Virus record (IMG/VR): IMGVR_UViG_3300045993_000338
Coordinates: 1-25,685 of that record
Origin: a virus
Strand: one strand, 5' to 3'
Length of the DNA stretch: 25,685 nucleotides
The notes below the pieces were generated by a model. It was given only the letters and a program-made list of their open reading frames with translations, was not told where the DNA came from and did no database searches. The position numbers were made by a program, and so were the translations under genes. Shown one piece after another: positions 1-6,669 of this stretch (positions are counted from its first letter, which is position 1; every line of letters begins with the position of its first letter).

Positions 1-804
1 ACTGGCAATACAATTAGTGGTTAATAAGCCTACTGTGTTGGAAAGTGATCTGGCTCGCCAGATGTAGCTATCGCCAGAAGGCTCAAGGATAGTGATACCA
101 TCGGTTGTATAGATACAGAAGGCATCTCTTAATGATAGGCCATCAACTATAGGCCCATTGTCACCTAATACAGACGCCTGTCCCGCTATGCCCGCTAAGT
201 CAGTAGGTTCCCAAGTATAAGGGATGCCGTTATTATCAGCAGCGGTAGACCAACGATAATTATTAGGATAATAAGTACCACCTTCATACATTCCGAGAGC
301 AAATAAGAAATTTTTATGTGATCGTATAACATCGCATCGGAAACCTTTAGTTGTCCAAGTGTGGGTAGTATCGTAAGGCAGGTCTTTTAATACCTGACTG
401 GTGACTTGCGGTGACCAATATTGCGGATAACCCTGTGGATTATTAATCACCGGTATTAGGCCCATATTGCAATACGTCCAGAAATACTCATCCCCGGAGG
501 ACATTAATGAATATGGCCCATAGCCAATAGGTGTCCACGCTGAACCATCAAATATATAGACCGCCTGTCTACCCATACAGAGATAATACTTATTAGGCGA
601 TGAGGCTACAAACATGAATTGTGCGAGCTGATGGGTGGCTATATCAGATGTAATAAAGGTGGAACCATAAAACGACAAAACTTTACCATTGCGCAATAGA
701 AAATTCTTACCACTTGTTAAAGTATTTAAGTCCAGGTCGCAGGGTTCAAGGTCATAGTTAACCCCATAGTTCCCTGTTAATTTTATGGTTAGTAGCTGTT
801 GCAT
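1..804 (-). CDS. Phage virion structural protein, 3' end missing at window edge
   Basis: The reading frame is open from an ATG at 804 to the window edge, 268 codons with no stop, so the C-terminus lies outside. It is rich in Trp, Tyr and Gly, with stretches such as VYIFDGSAWTPIG and FCIYTTDGITILEPSG. The pattern ends in WRARSLSNTVGLLT, which resembles beta-propeller-like podophage tail or hub proteins that carry a 'vG.l..ncia' motif after a WR. It starts 4 nt after the stop of the tail-collar gene, so it belongs to the same transcript. A tail-hub or tail-needle-associated role is inferred from position beside the adaptor and fibre genes. The exact family is uncertain because about half or more of the protein may be missing. 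Confidence 0.7.
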   Translation of the reverse strand, partial: MQQLLTIKLTGNYGVNYDLEPCDLDLNTLTSGKNFLLRNGKVLSFYGSTFITSDIATHQLAQFMFVASSPNKYYLCMGRQAVYIFDGSAWTPIGYGPYSLMSSGDEYFWTYCNMGLIPVINNPQGYPQYWSPQVTSQVLKDLPYDTTHTWTTKGFRCDVIRSHKNFLFALGMYEGGTYYPNNYRWSTAADNNGIPYTWEPTDLAGIAGQASVLGDNGPIVDGLSLRDAFCIYTTDGITILEPSGDSYIWRARSLSNTVGLLTTNCIAS

Positions 805-808
805 GATC

Positions 809-1591
809 TTACGACTTCATTATATAGGCCAACACATAATACGGAGGCATGTTTCTACCTGTTACCGCAACCGCGCCAGCAGGAGCCGCGTTAGTTGTAG
901 CCACAGTCATTGAGCCAGTGACATCATGAACATGGGCACCGCCAGCACCAACATTATGGTAATGGCCGGCACTCATAGTTCCGGTATTCGCAGTAACAGC
1001 ACTGAAATTGGTACCTCCTGCCAAGCCTGTTCCTGGGACTATCTGAGTATATTGATGAGTATGATCTGCACTTTGCGGATCAGTACTGTGCGTATGTGTT
1101 GCAGAAGCTGTGGATAGACCCGCTATGTTAGGCGTAGATGTAGCAACGTGGGTATGTGTCAAAATCTGACCATCAGCATAACCACCACCAGCACTTATAG
1201 TTGGGTAGTTTACTGAATCATAGCATAGTACAAATTTACCTGTTAAATCTGGAGTTCCGTTAGTGCCATCACATAAATACCAACCGGCGGGGATAGTGGC
1301 GATAGTACCATGCCACATGCAAATCACCCCTCCTGGAACTCTAGTAGAAATTAATGCGGTTATCGCCGCGAGTTGTGTTTGTATGGGAGAGGTTACTCCA
1401 TGCACACAATTTAATTCCACTTCAGTAGCGGTTATTTGAGAGGCAAAGCCAACACCTCCTGCACCTGGAAAGATAGTCTTTAATACAGTCTTTAATAAGC
1501 GTAGATGGTCATCCCCCTGGCTAAACGGGTCTCCCGCTGTAGGGTTAGCGGTCACTAAGCCCGCAATAGTAGTGGTTGATTCCAAAGACAT
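809..1591 (-). CDS. Tail fibre protein with phage tail-collar domain
   Basis: This 260-residue protein has a collar domain at about residues 87-125. The segment GGVICMWHG.IATIPAGWYLCDGTNGTPDLTGKFVL is the classic collar/microcystin-dependent-protein pattern. The C-terminus NMPPYYVLAYIMKS is the usual end of this family. The middle (146-222) carries five His-x-His pairs (THTHV, THTHS, DHTHQ, GHYHN, AHVHD). In T4-type fibre tips such pairs bind metal along a trimeric needle. The N-terminus (about 1-60) includes a DPFSQGDDHLRLLK segment common in phage fibre attachment regions. It lies 4 nt from the next gene in the tail cluster. The likely role is a distal fibre or tip contacting the host surface. 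Confidence 0.85.
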   Translation of the reverse strand: MSLESTTTIAGLVTANPTAGDPFSQGDDHLRLLKTVLKTIFPGAGGVGFASQITATEVELNCVHGVTSPIQTQLAAITALISTRVPGGVICMWHGTIATIPAGWYLCDGTNGTPDLTGKFVLCYDSVNYPTISAGGGYADGQILTHTHVATSTPNIAGLSTASATHTHSTDPQSADHTHQYTQIVPGTGLAGGTNFSAVTANTGTMSAGHYHNVGAGGAHVHDVTGSMTVATTNAAPAGAVAVTGRNMPPYYVLAYIMKS

Positions 1592-1595
1592 CGTT

Positions 1596-2231
1596 TTATC
1601 CTATTCGAGTTTGCAAAGGCGTTCCCGAATAGACAAGAATATTATCTGCATCCATCAGTTCGCCAATCACTTGTCTGAACCTACCATCCCATAGGGCTGT
1701 GGCTTCAGGGTCTTTAACAAAAGCATTAATCTCAACGAGTATGCCATTGATGTATAAATCTGGGTGGTTTGAAGATATCCAGTTTGATATTGTAGAGCTG
1801 CTAAGTGGAATAATATTCCCATAATAGACAATCTCAAGAAAATGAACGCCATCGACAACCACAGGTTGAATAATTAATTGATTATTCAATATTTGATAAA
1901 AATGCTTAAGGCTATTAATAACATTGGTTGTACTCGTCGCCGTATTCATTTGCTCTGGATTGATTAAACTTAACGTTTCCCTGTCAGTTATATCCAAAGT
2001 ATTAACAATCGCTATATCACGTATAGCGGAAAAATCTGTTGGTAAAGTGTATCTACCATTGGTTGGATTAGGCTCAGGAAATACATACCTTATGCTCATG
2101 TCCTCAATAACCAACAGTCTGTTTATACGGGATTCAACCATACGCATAAACAAATCGACTCTAGAAACAACAGCGTCGTCTGTCCTATCCGCATAAGCCA
2201 GTGATGTATCAAAAATCTCTTCATAAGTCAT
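1596..2231 (-). CDS. Head-to-tail adaptor (SU10/P22 gp4-like)
   Basis: This 211-residue protein is helical at the N-terminus (YEEIFDTSLAYADRTDDAVVSRVDLFMRMVESRINRLL). A 'lPtDF..IRdi' segment, a central beta region and a C-terminal NHPDLYINGILVEINAFVKD helix follow. This order (N-terminal helices, a 'PtdF' strand, 'PdlY..g.l.Ea..f..D' near the end) is that of phage adaptor proteins that dock under the portal ring. Its start overlaps the endolysin stop by 4 nt (ATGA), so translation is coupled. The role is to complete the neck and provide the platform for the tail. Recognition is by motif pattern only. Confidence 0.7.
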   Translation of the reverse strand: MTYEEIFDTSLAYADRTDDAVVSRVDLFMRMVESRINRLLVIEDMSIRYVFPEPNPTNGRYTLPTDFSAIRDIAIVNTLDITDRETLSLINPEQMNTATSTTNVINSLKHFYQILNNQLIIQPVVVDGVHFLEIVYYGNIIPLSSSTISNWISSNHPDLYINGILVEINAFVKDPEATALWDGRFRQVIGELMDADNILVYSGTPLQTRIG

Positions 2232-2680
2232 GCTAGTTTCCCTCCCTTTTCCAGATAAGCCATAAGCAAATCATTTTTCTTATTCTCATGTTGTCCATAG
2301 CCTGAGTTAGGTAAACTTGCCCATCGTGATCGACACTTATTAATAGCAATGGCTATATTTCCCAAATCAATATCCACAGTAGCATCACACTCTTTAATCA
2401 ATTGCATAGCAATCTTATCCTGACTATTGTGCCCAAAATCAGACAGCCCTAACATGTGCTTATAGGCATCGTAAAATCTTTCGAGTATCTGATAACGTCC
2501 AGCAGCAGTTGACCACACGTTAAGACGTTTACAATAAATATGTCGTCTTGGATGATCAGCATAACTATGAAACAGAGCGCCTCCAACCAGTACATTGTAA
2601 CCATTGTCAGAGTCCTGTATGGTTGAAGTACCTTCACTATAAGCAATCATGGACAGGAATGCTTCCATATTCTTAGTCAT
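2228..2680 (-). CDS. Endolysin, lambda R-like lytic transglycosylase (GH104)
   Basis: This 150-residue protein closely follows lambda endolysin R: FLSMIAYSEGT at the start, then GYNVLVGGALFHSYADHPRR, STAAGRYQILERFYDAYKHMLGL, FGHNSQDKIAMQLIKE, and CRSRWASLPNSGYGQHENK at the end. The catalytic Glu corresponds to E16 in AYSEGT. Length matches the family (lambda R is 158 residues). There is no signal peptide, so release should need a holin, and the small membrane proteins just upstream are candidates. It cleaves the N-acetylmuramic acid to N-acetylglucosamine bond of peptidoglycan, forming a 1,6-anhydro end, during host lysis. It sits between the lysis-type membrane genes and the adaptor gene. 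Confidence 0.93.
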   Translation of the reverse strand: MTKNMEAFLSMIAYSEGTSTIQDSDNGYNVLVGGALFHSYADHPRRHIYCKRLNVWSTAAGRYQILERFYDAYKHMLGLSDFGHNSQDKIAMQLIKECDATVDIDLGNIAIAINKCRSRWASLPNSGYGQHENKKNDLLMAYLEKGGKLA

Positions 2681-2694
2681 GCTGATTCCAATGC

Positions 2695-2931
2695 TTACTC
2701 TACAGGTACAGGAACAGGATCAGCTACAATGTCGTCCAATGCCTGAGCCGCTGTTTGAACTTCAGCAATGGATTGATTTACCTCTTCAGGCAAATCGGCA
2801 TTGCCAGCAGCAGCGATAAGCTCATCAATCTTGGCATTGAGTTCCGCAACTTTACCAACGATTTCAGCTTCCGCTTTGTTCAATTGACCCTTGATTGACT
2901 GGTTTGCAGTCAGTAATTCTGATATTTTCAT
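2695..2931 (-). CDS. Small coiled-coil phage protein
   Basis: The likely start is the ATG at 2931, giving 78 residues. A GAGG ribosome-binding site lies upstream of it. A longer frame starts at 3015, but its first 28 residues look uncoded (Arg/Asp/His-rich, unlike the rest). The protein is mainly alpha-helical with a coiled-coil centre (NKAEAEIVGKVAELNAKIDELIAA) and an acidic Pro/Val tail ending PVPVPVE. It has no Cys and no membrane segment. It sits between a holin-like membrane gene and the endolysin. Small proteins of this type recur in phage lysis or structural blocks, but I cannot assign a function. Confidence 0.6.
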   Translation of the reverse strand: MKISELLTANQSIKGQLNKAEAEIVGKVAELNAKIDELIAAAGNADLPEEVNQSIAEVQTAAQALDDIVADPVPVPVE

Positions 2932-3011
2932 AAGTATAAAATCCTCAAAGTTTCTGTGACGAAAGGTATGGGCGTCGTCACTATCGCCCTTTCTTCTTCC
3001 TGGGATTAGAT

Positions 3012-3203
3012 TCATTTAGAAACCTCATTCAAATTCTTAGGGACATCAGGTTTCAATACTGCCATGCCCCCAGATACAGCACTTCCAATAGACAGCACAG
3101 GCGTTGGGTCTATTCCGAATAACGACATTACAATGCTAATAGCGCCTGTTAATACCCACACAATGCCCCTTTGTGTAGATGTTTCATTCATATTAATCTT
3201 CAT
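3012..3203 (-). CDS. Small membrane protein, holin candidate
   Basis: This 63-residue protein has a hydrophobic stretch at about residues 13-33 (GIVWVLTGAISIVMSLFGI) and a second weakly hydrophobic Gly/Ala-rich stretch at about 36-50. Two possible hairpin-forming membrane segments with a lysine-rich C-terminus (KPDVPKNLNEVSK) are compatible with a small holin. It could start at residue 1 or at Met5. It overlaps the upstream gene by 4 nt and lies about 330 nt before the endolysin, where a holin is expected. The assignment rests on size, topology and position; no family motif was recognised. Confidence 0.6.
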   Translation of the reverse strand: MKINMNETSTQRGIVWVLTGAISIVMSLFGIDPTPVLSIGSAVSGGMAVLKPDVPKNLNEVSK

Positions 3204-3601
3204 TTTCTACCACCTTCTAAGCGTTTAATTCGAGTATCGAAGTCTTCGTTATATTCATTCTGCCTTAAGGTTTTACCCGCGTCCTCGGCATGGTGCGCTA
3301 AAACCGAATCCCGTATTGCCGTAAACTCATTGTATCCATAGACTCCAAGACCTACTATGCCAGAGCTTAGCAAGGTGACTATCATCGTAAACCAGTGCCA
3401 GCTATTCAGCGTTTTAATAACTAGCGATTCATGCGCGTCTAGTTTTGATCGTATACCAGTCTGTACGTCTTTTTGTTCCTGTGAATAATCATCAAAACGT
3501 CTGATAATGGCTGATACCCGTTCAGTTAGTGTGTAAACCAGCGATAAGGCAATGCGATCATCCTGACGACGTTGGTGATTTAATAACTCAGCATCTTCCA
3601 T
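3200..3601 (-). CDS. Coiled-coil membrane protein, lysis-region
   Basis: This 133-residue protein has an N-terminal charged helix (about 1-65, including RRQDDRIALSLVYTLTERV) and one membrane segment at about 70-89 (WFTMIVTLLSSGIVGLGVYGY). A charged C-terminal helix ends in RIKRLEGGRK. A single membrane anchor between two coiled-coil parts resembles accessory lysis or i-spanin-like proteins, but the anchor is central rather than N-terminal, so a spanin call is not secure. Its stop overlaps the next gene's start by 4 nt, and it begins just after the 233-residue coiled-coil membrane gene. Confidence 0.6.
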   Translation of the reverse strand: MEDAELLNHQRRQDDRIALSLVYTLTERVSAIIRRFDDYSQEQKDVQTGIRSKLDAHESLVIKTLNSWHWFTMIVTLLSSGIVGLGVYGYNEFTAIRDSVLAHHAEDAGKTLRQNEYNEDFDTRIKRLEGGRK

Positions 3602-3604
3602 AAT

Positions 3605-4306
3605 TCATTTAACCGATCCTCGTTGTAGTATTTGTTCTATAGCGTCTAATCGCCTATTAATAGCCGCAATATTATCTGCATTGATACTGGGCTGCTTACT
3701 ATCAGGATTGTCAAATAACATCAATACTCCCGCTATCATTAACGCTGTCAACACAGATGCCGCCATCGCCCATAATGGGGTAGATATCAGTCCTTTGCCA
3801 CTACCCACACCTTCCCATCTATTCATCCTGTCCGATACATCGGTAATCTTATCGGAGAGAGTCTTCTCTACTGATATTAGCACCGTCCGTTGTTGTTCAA
3901 GCTGAGTTATTGTATGTTGCTCAGACTTGCCAATAGCTAGCGATAATGACGTAATATGATCGCTTGATGCCTCTTTCTGTGCTGCTAGTGCTGCAGCAAG
4001 TGCTACCTTGCCTGACTCAGTAGACTGATTAACCCGTATATCCCGCTCTAAGAATCGTTTTTCAACCCCATCAAACTGTATACCAATGCCTTCTATTTTC
4101 TCGTCCGTTAACTCTTTAAGTTGTATCAGTCGTCTATCCAGTTCTGTAGGAAACCTAACTAGGTCAGCTTTAAATACATCAACCGCTCTGTCCATCGCAT
4201 CAAGTCTTGTACTTATTTGTTTTTCAAGATGCCCAATCTCCCTTAATAACGCGTCTGTGGTTAAGGTTGTGGGGTCAGGTTTTCTATTATCTTCCACACC
4301 TTGCAA
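3605..4306 (-). CDS. Long coiled-coil protein with C-terminal membrane segment
   Basis: The frame spans 233 residues, nearly all helical. Residues about 15-165 are charged and heptad-like (LREIGHLEKQISTRLDAMDRAV; LEQQRTVLISVEKTLSDKI). A Gly-rich turn follows, then a membrane segment at about 178-198 and a short helix (INADNIAAINRRLDAIEQIL). The start is unsure: the frame opens at a TTG (4306) or GTG (4297) inside the preceding lipoprotein gene, with no ATG nearby. Similar coiled-coil/membrane proteins occur in many uncultured-phage genomes next to lysis genes, but their function is unknown to me. Confidence 0.6.
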   Translation of the reverse strand: MQGVEDNRKPDPTTLTTDALLREIGHLEKQISTRLDAMDRAVDVFKADLVRFPTELDRRLIQLKELTDEKIEGIGIQFDGVEKRFLERDIRVNQSTESGKVALAAALAAQKEASSDHITSLSLAIGKSEQHTITQLEQQRTVLISVEKTLSDKITDVSDRMNRWEGVGSGKGLISTPLWAMAASVLTALMIAGVLMLFDNPDSKQPSINADNIAAINRRLDAIEQILQRGSVK

Positions 4307-4583
4307 TCACTCTATCATAAGCTTGTCGGGCGTTAGGGCCACGATAAGCAGTATTGCTATACTGTCCTGACGATTCACCCGTATCGTAGGTATCCTTTAG
4401 TGGGACGTTAGGACACCCGTTAGCCGATGAACAATTAACCATCGCATTGCGATCAGCCTGTCGATTTAAATTGTACTGAACGTTAGCCATAGCATTTCCC
4501 GCCGCTTCATAAGCTTGTTGCTCACAAGTGGGTTTTGCTGCACAAGCCGTTAATAACAATAAACTAATAAAGCCAATTCGCAT
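4287..4583 (-). CDS. Small phage lipoprotein
   Basis: This 98-residue protein has a lipoprotein signal: MRIGFISLLLLTAC, with lipobox L-T-A-C and Cys14 as the lipidated residue. The mature part is hydrophilic and has three more Cys (CEQQAY, NCSSANGC) plus one near the C-terminus (RCGR). The ATG at 4583 has an AGGA site 7 nt upstream, which favours it over the GTG at 4586. It overlaps the JAMM lipoprotein gene by 20 nt in another frame and the coiled-coil gene by about 20 nt. Position beside lysis genes makes an outer-membrane o-spanin-like role possible, but the sequence is not Pro-rich as many o-spanins are. Confidence 0.65.
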   Translation of the reverse strand: MRIGFISLLLLTACAAKPTCEQQAYEAAGNAMANVQYNLNRQADRNAMVNCSSANGCPNVPLKDTYDTGESSGQYSNTAYRGPNARQAYDRVIARCGR

Positions 4584-4995
4584 CACTGTTTCCTATAACC
4601 AAGTAAGATGATTTTATAGACGCCTGAGACATCATTTCTTTAAATTTATCAGCATTTTCTAAATCTATATGTGAAGCCTTGCCAAAGTATTGCCCAGGAT
4701 GATTATGTGCCAGTACAACATGATTGCATTTTTTAATCGTGCAATTAACGACGATCTGAAGGCCATTTGTAGCAACCTTATTTACACCGCCTTGCACGAC
4801 TTCATCCAATAAATATTTGTCGTCCTGATAGTAAATAATACGCGCTTGCTCATTAGCTTGGCCTTTATACTTTGTTAGCAAGTACCTGTTAATGGAATCC
4901 TGATTAAACAGAGTTGGCGGTTGATTTAACTCAACATAATGCTCGTAGTGTGCTGCACAGCCTGTGAGTAATATCAGTAGTGCTAGCATTTTCAT
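4564..4995 (-). CDS. Lipoprotein with JAMM (JAB/RadC-like) metalloprotease motif
   Basis: This 143-residue protein starts with a lipoprotein signal (MKMLALLILLTGC, lipobox ending at Cys13). Its second half carries HNHP at 97-100, then seven residues, Ser108, two residues and Asp111. That spacing exactly matches the JAMM zinc-site consensus HxHPx7SxxD. The strand before it (VVLA) fits the same fold, and Glu65 is a candidate for the upstream acidic residue. JAMM proteins are zinc isopeptidases or metalloproteases; lambda gpK carries one. Activity and substrate here are inferred only. The ATG at 4995 directly follows the LamG gene stop; a TTG at 5001 is the alternative start. Confidence 0.7.
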   Translation of the reverse strand: MKMLALLILLTGCAAHYEHYVELNQPPTLFNQDSINRYLLTKYKGQANEQARIIYYQDDKYLLDEVVQGGVNKVATNGLQIVVNCTIKKCNHVVLAHNHPGQYFGKASHIDLENADKFKEMMSQASIKSSYLVIGNSDANWLY

Positions 4996-4997
4996 AA

Positions 4998-5819
4998 TCA
5001 AAATATCCCAAAAAAGCCTAAGTCATTTGATAATGCAGATAAATAAGCAGCTATTTTTGGTTGTTCGTAAACCTGCCAGGGATTTTGATAGAAGCTTAAT
5101 ACTTCTGGAGCTGATAATGCGCGGTAGTGAATACTGACATTAGCTATAGAACCAGGAAAGCTTATTCCAGGGTAGGGCGGCGTTGTCCCTGATGCATTGC
5201 CAAAAGCACCAATTAATAATTTATAAGCGGTAATTAAATTTTCAGTGTTGAACAAACCAACAGAGGTTACCGTTTGAGCCTGTAGCGTACCATCAACATA
5301 ACAATTTAAAGTCGCATCAGAAGTACGCCGATCTAATACCCCTACTAATTGATGCCATTTGCCATCATTGAATGATGTTGTTGACTTAGCAATAACCCAA
5401 TTAACGTTTGTTCCAGATGCCTGAAAATTGGCTTTTCCTGCGACTATAGAGATACTGTATCTTCCTGATGCAAAACCAGTACAGCCTCTGGAAAAGATTA
5501 TAGCTTCCGCTGCTGCTGTGGTTGTTTTGAACCATACACCAAAAGTACAATTATTAACCCCCATACTTAATACATTGCCACAATCTATATATTGGCTAGT
5601 TCCATTAAACAATAACGCTTTTCCAAACAGATAAGGGCTACTACCTGGAGAAGCTACCAGCGTTCCATTAGCTTTGGAATCTGTTAAATCATAAGCAGTA
5701 TCACCACTACCCTCAGACAATGGCCAATAACCCACTAACCCCTTGGCAAGTGTATTCGACCTATCCAGTTTTGCCGGATAATTAGGTCTAACTAACTGTT
5801 TTGAATTTAGGCTAATCAT
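4998..5819 (-). CDS. LamG/concanavalin-like lectin-fold virion protein
   Basis: This 273-residue protein contains a laminin-G-3 type jelly-roll at about residues 28-245. The recognisable run is GLVGYWPLSEGSGDTAYDLT, then ALLFNGTSQYIDCG, FGVWFKTT, DGKWHQLVGVLDRR, LNCYVDGTLQAQ, and SIANVSIHYRALSAPEV. The N-terminal 25 residues are polar and may dock to the particle. The ending WQVYEQPKIAAYLSAL is typical of phage LamG proteins whose last part follows 'npw.v..p'. It is likely displayed on the virion to bind surface polysaccharide. It sits among other putative fibre or adhesion genes and is followed directly by the JAMM lipoprotein gene. Confidence 0.82.
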   Translation of the reverse strand: MISLNSKQLVRPNYPAKLDRSNTLAKGLVGYWPLSEGSGDTAYDLTDSKANGTLVASPGSSPYLFGKALLFNGTSQYIDCGNVLSMGVNNCTFGVWFKTTTAAAEAIIFSRGCTGFASGRYSISIVAGKANFQASGTNVNWVIAKSTTSFNDGKWHQLVGVLDRRTSDATLNCYVDGTLQAQTVTSVGLFNTENLITAYKLLIGAFGNASGTTPPYPGISFPGSIANVSIHYRALSAPEVLSFYQNPWQVYEQPKIAAYLSALSNDLGFFGIF

Positions 5820-5822
5820 AAC

Positions 5823-6215
5823 TTACGCCAGACTTGCAAACACCGATACAAACGCCTCTACAACGACTGCTTGAGCCGTATTGCCGGTAAATTCTATCTC
5901 AAGGTGCATCACTTCAGGGCCAAAGGTATAACTCCACTCGCCAATGGTGCTTGCTACGACCCCGTTACCTACTTGATAAATGGTCTTCCAGTCTGTACCT
6001 GCACTACCCGCTGTTGGGGTTGCACCCGTATTGTGTGCCACTAATAGATTAGCCACAGCCTGAACCGTTGGGCCTGTGCCACCATTCGTCATTTTGTAAG
6101 TAACAATACCACCAAGTGCTGTACGTAAATCCACAGTTCCGCGTGTTGTTGCGCCTGCTGCATTAGACGTTGCTGCGGCAACCAATGTTGTCACTGTTTT
6201 TGTTGCTGTTGCCAT
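5823..6215 (-). CDS. Conserved phage structural-type protein, unknown function
   Basis: This 130-residue protein is Ala/Thr/Gly/Val-rich with a predicted all-beta pattern: TTRGTVDLRTALGGIVTYKMTNGG near the start, then LLVAHNTGATPTAGSAGTDWKTIYQVG, and a closing HLEIEFTGNTAQAVVVEAFV. The alternating strands and final 'vEftGNt.qaV.VEA' resemble small phage decoration or fibre-knob proteins. It has no Cys, signal or membrane segment. A good ribosome-binding site (GGGG) precedes the ATG. It lies between two fibre-like genes, so a particle-surface role is inferred; no enzymatic motif is seen. Confidence 0.6.
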   Translation of the reverse strand: MATATKTVTTLVAAATSNAAGATTRGTVDLRTALGGIVTYKMTNGGTGPTVQAVANLLVAHNTGATPTAGSAGTDWKTIYQVGNGVVASTIGEWSYTFGPEVMHLEIEFTGNTAQAVVVEAFVSVFASLA

Positions 6216-6216
6216 C

Positions 6217-6654
6217 TTAGAACCCCTTTGAAATTGCTAATACATCGTATTTTGAGGTGACGCCAGTATAAATAAAACCTACTCTATCTAATTTACTAGC
6301 TGTCGTTGTTGCGGTAAATGAAGGGATACTGGTTCCATAACGGGTTTCTCCCGTAAAGGCCACCGTGCGGCTTCCTGTACCATCTTGCAATAGCTCTAAG
6401 ACACACTTCTGTCCATCTACCGCACCAGAATTTGTAATAGTGATATTACCCGTTAGCGTCACTCGAATCACATCGGCAACCGCCCAATTAAGCGTTAAAC
6501 TTGCTGAATAAGTTGGCGTTGTTACGCGTGATACTGTCCTTGGTAAACTGGATACCGCTACTTTAGCTGTCACACCAGATTGAACTAATGGGATAAGCTC
6601 TGTGCCCCCTAGCGTTGATGCATCAGGTAAATCGGAAATTTTTATGTCTGTCAC
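6217..6654 (-). CDS. Tail fibre/spike-like protein
   Basis: This 145-residue protein begins with the stretch TDIKISDLPDASTLGGTELIPLVQSG, a well-known N-terminal signature of phage tail-spike and fibre proteins. A Thr/Ser/Gly-rich beta domain follows (VIRVTLTGNITITNSGAVDGQKCVLELLQDGTGSRTVAFTG). The start codon appears to be GTG at 6654 with AGGTG five bases upstream. The protein is short for a fibre, so it is probably one subunit of a multi-gene adhesion apparatus. Neighbours on both sides are also beta-rich surface-type proteins. Confidence 0.65.
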   Translation of the reverse strand: MTDIKISDLPDASTLGGTELIPLVQSGVTAKVAVSSLPRTVSRVTTPTYSASLTLNWAVADVIRVTLTGNITITNSGAVDGQKCVLELLQDGTGSRTVAFTGETRYGTSIPSFTATTTASKLDRVGFIYTGVTSKYDVLAISKGF

Positions 6655-6669
6655 AATAACACCTATCCC

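Noticed and set aside
2931-3015. N-terminal extension (28 residues) of the small coiled-coil gene
   Set aside because: Composition differs from the rest, and an internal ATG with a GAGG site explains the gene better.
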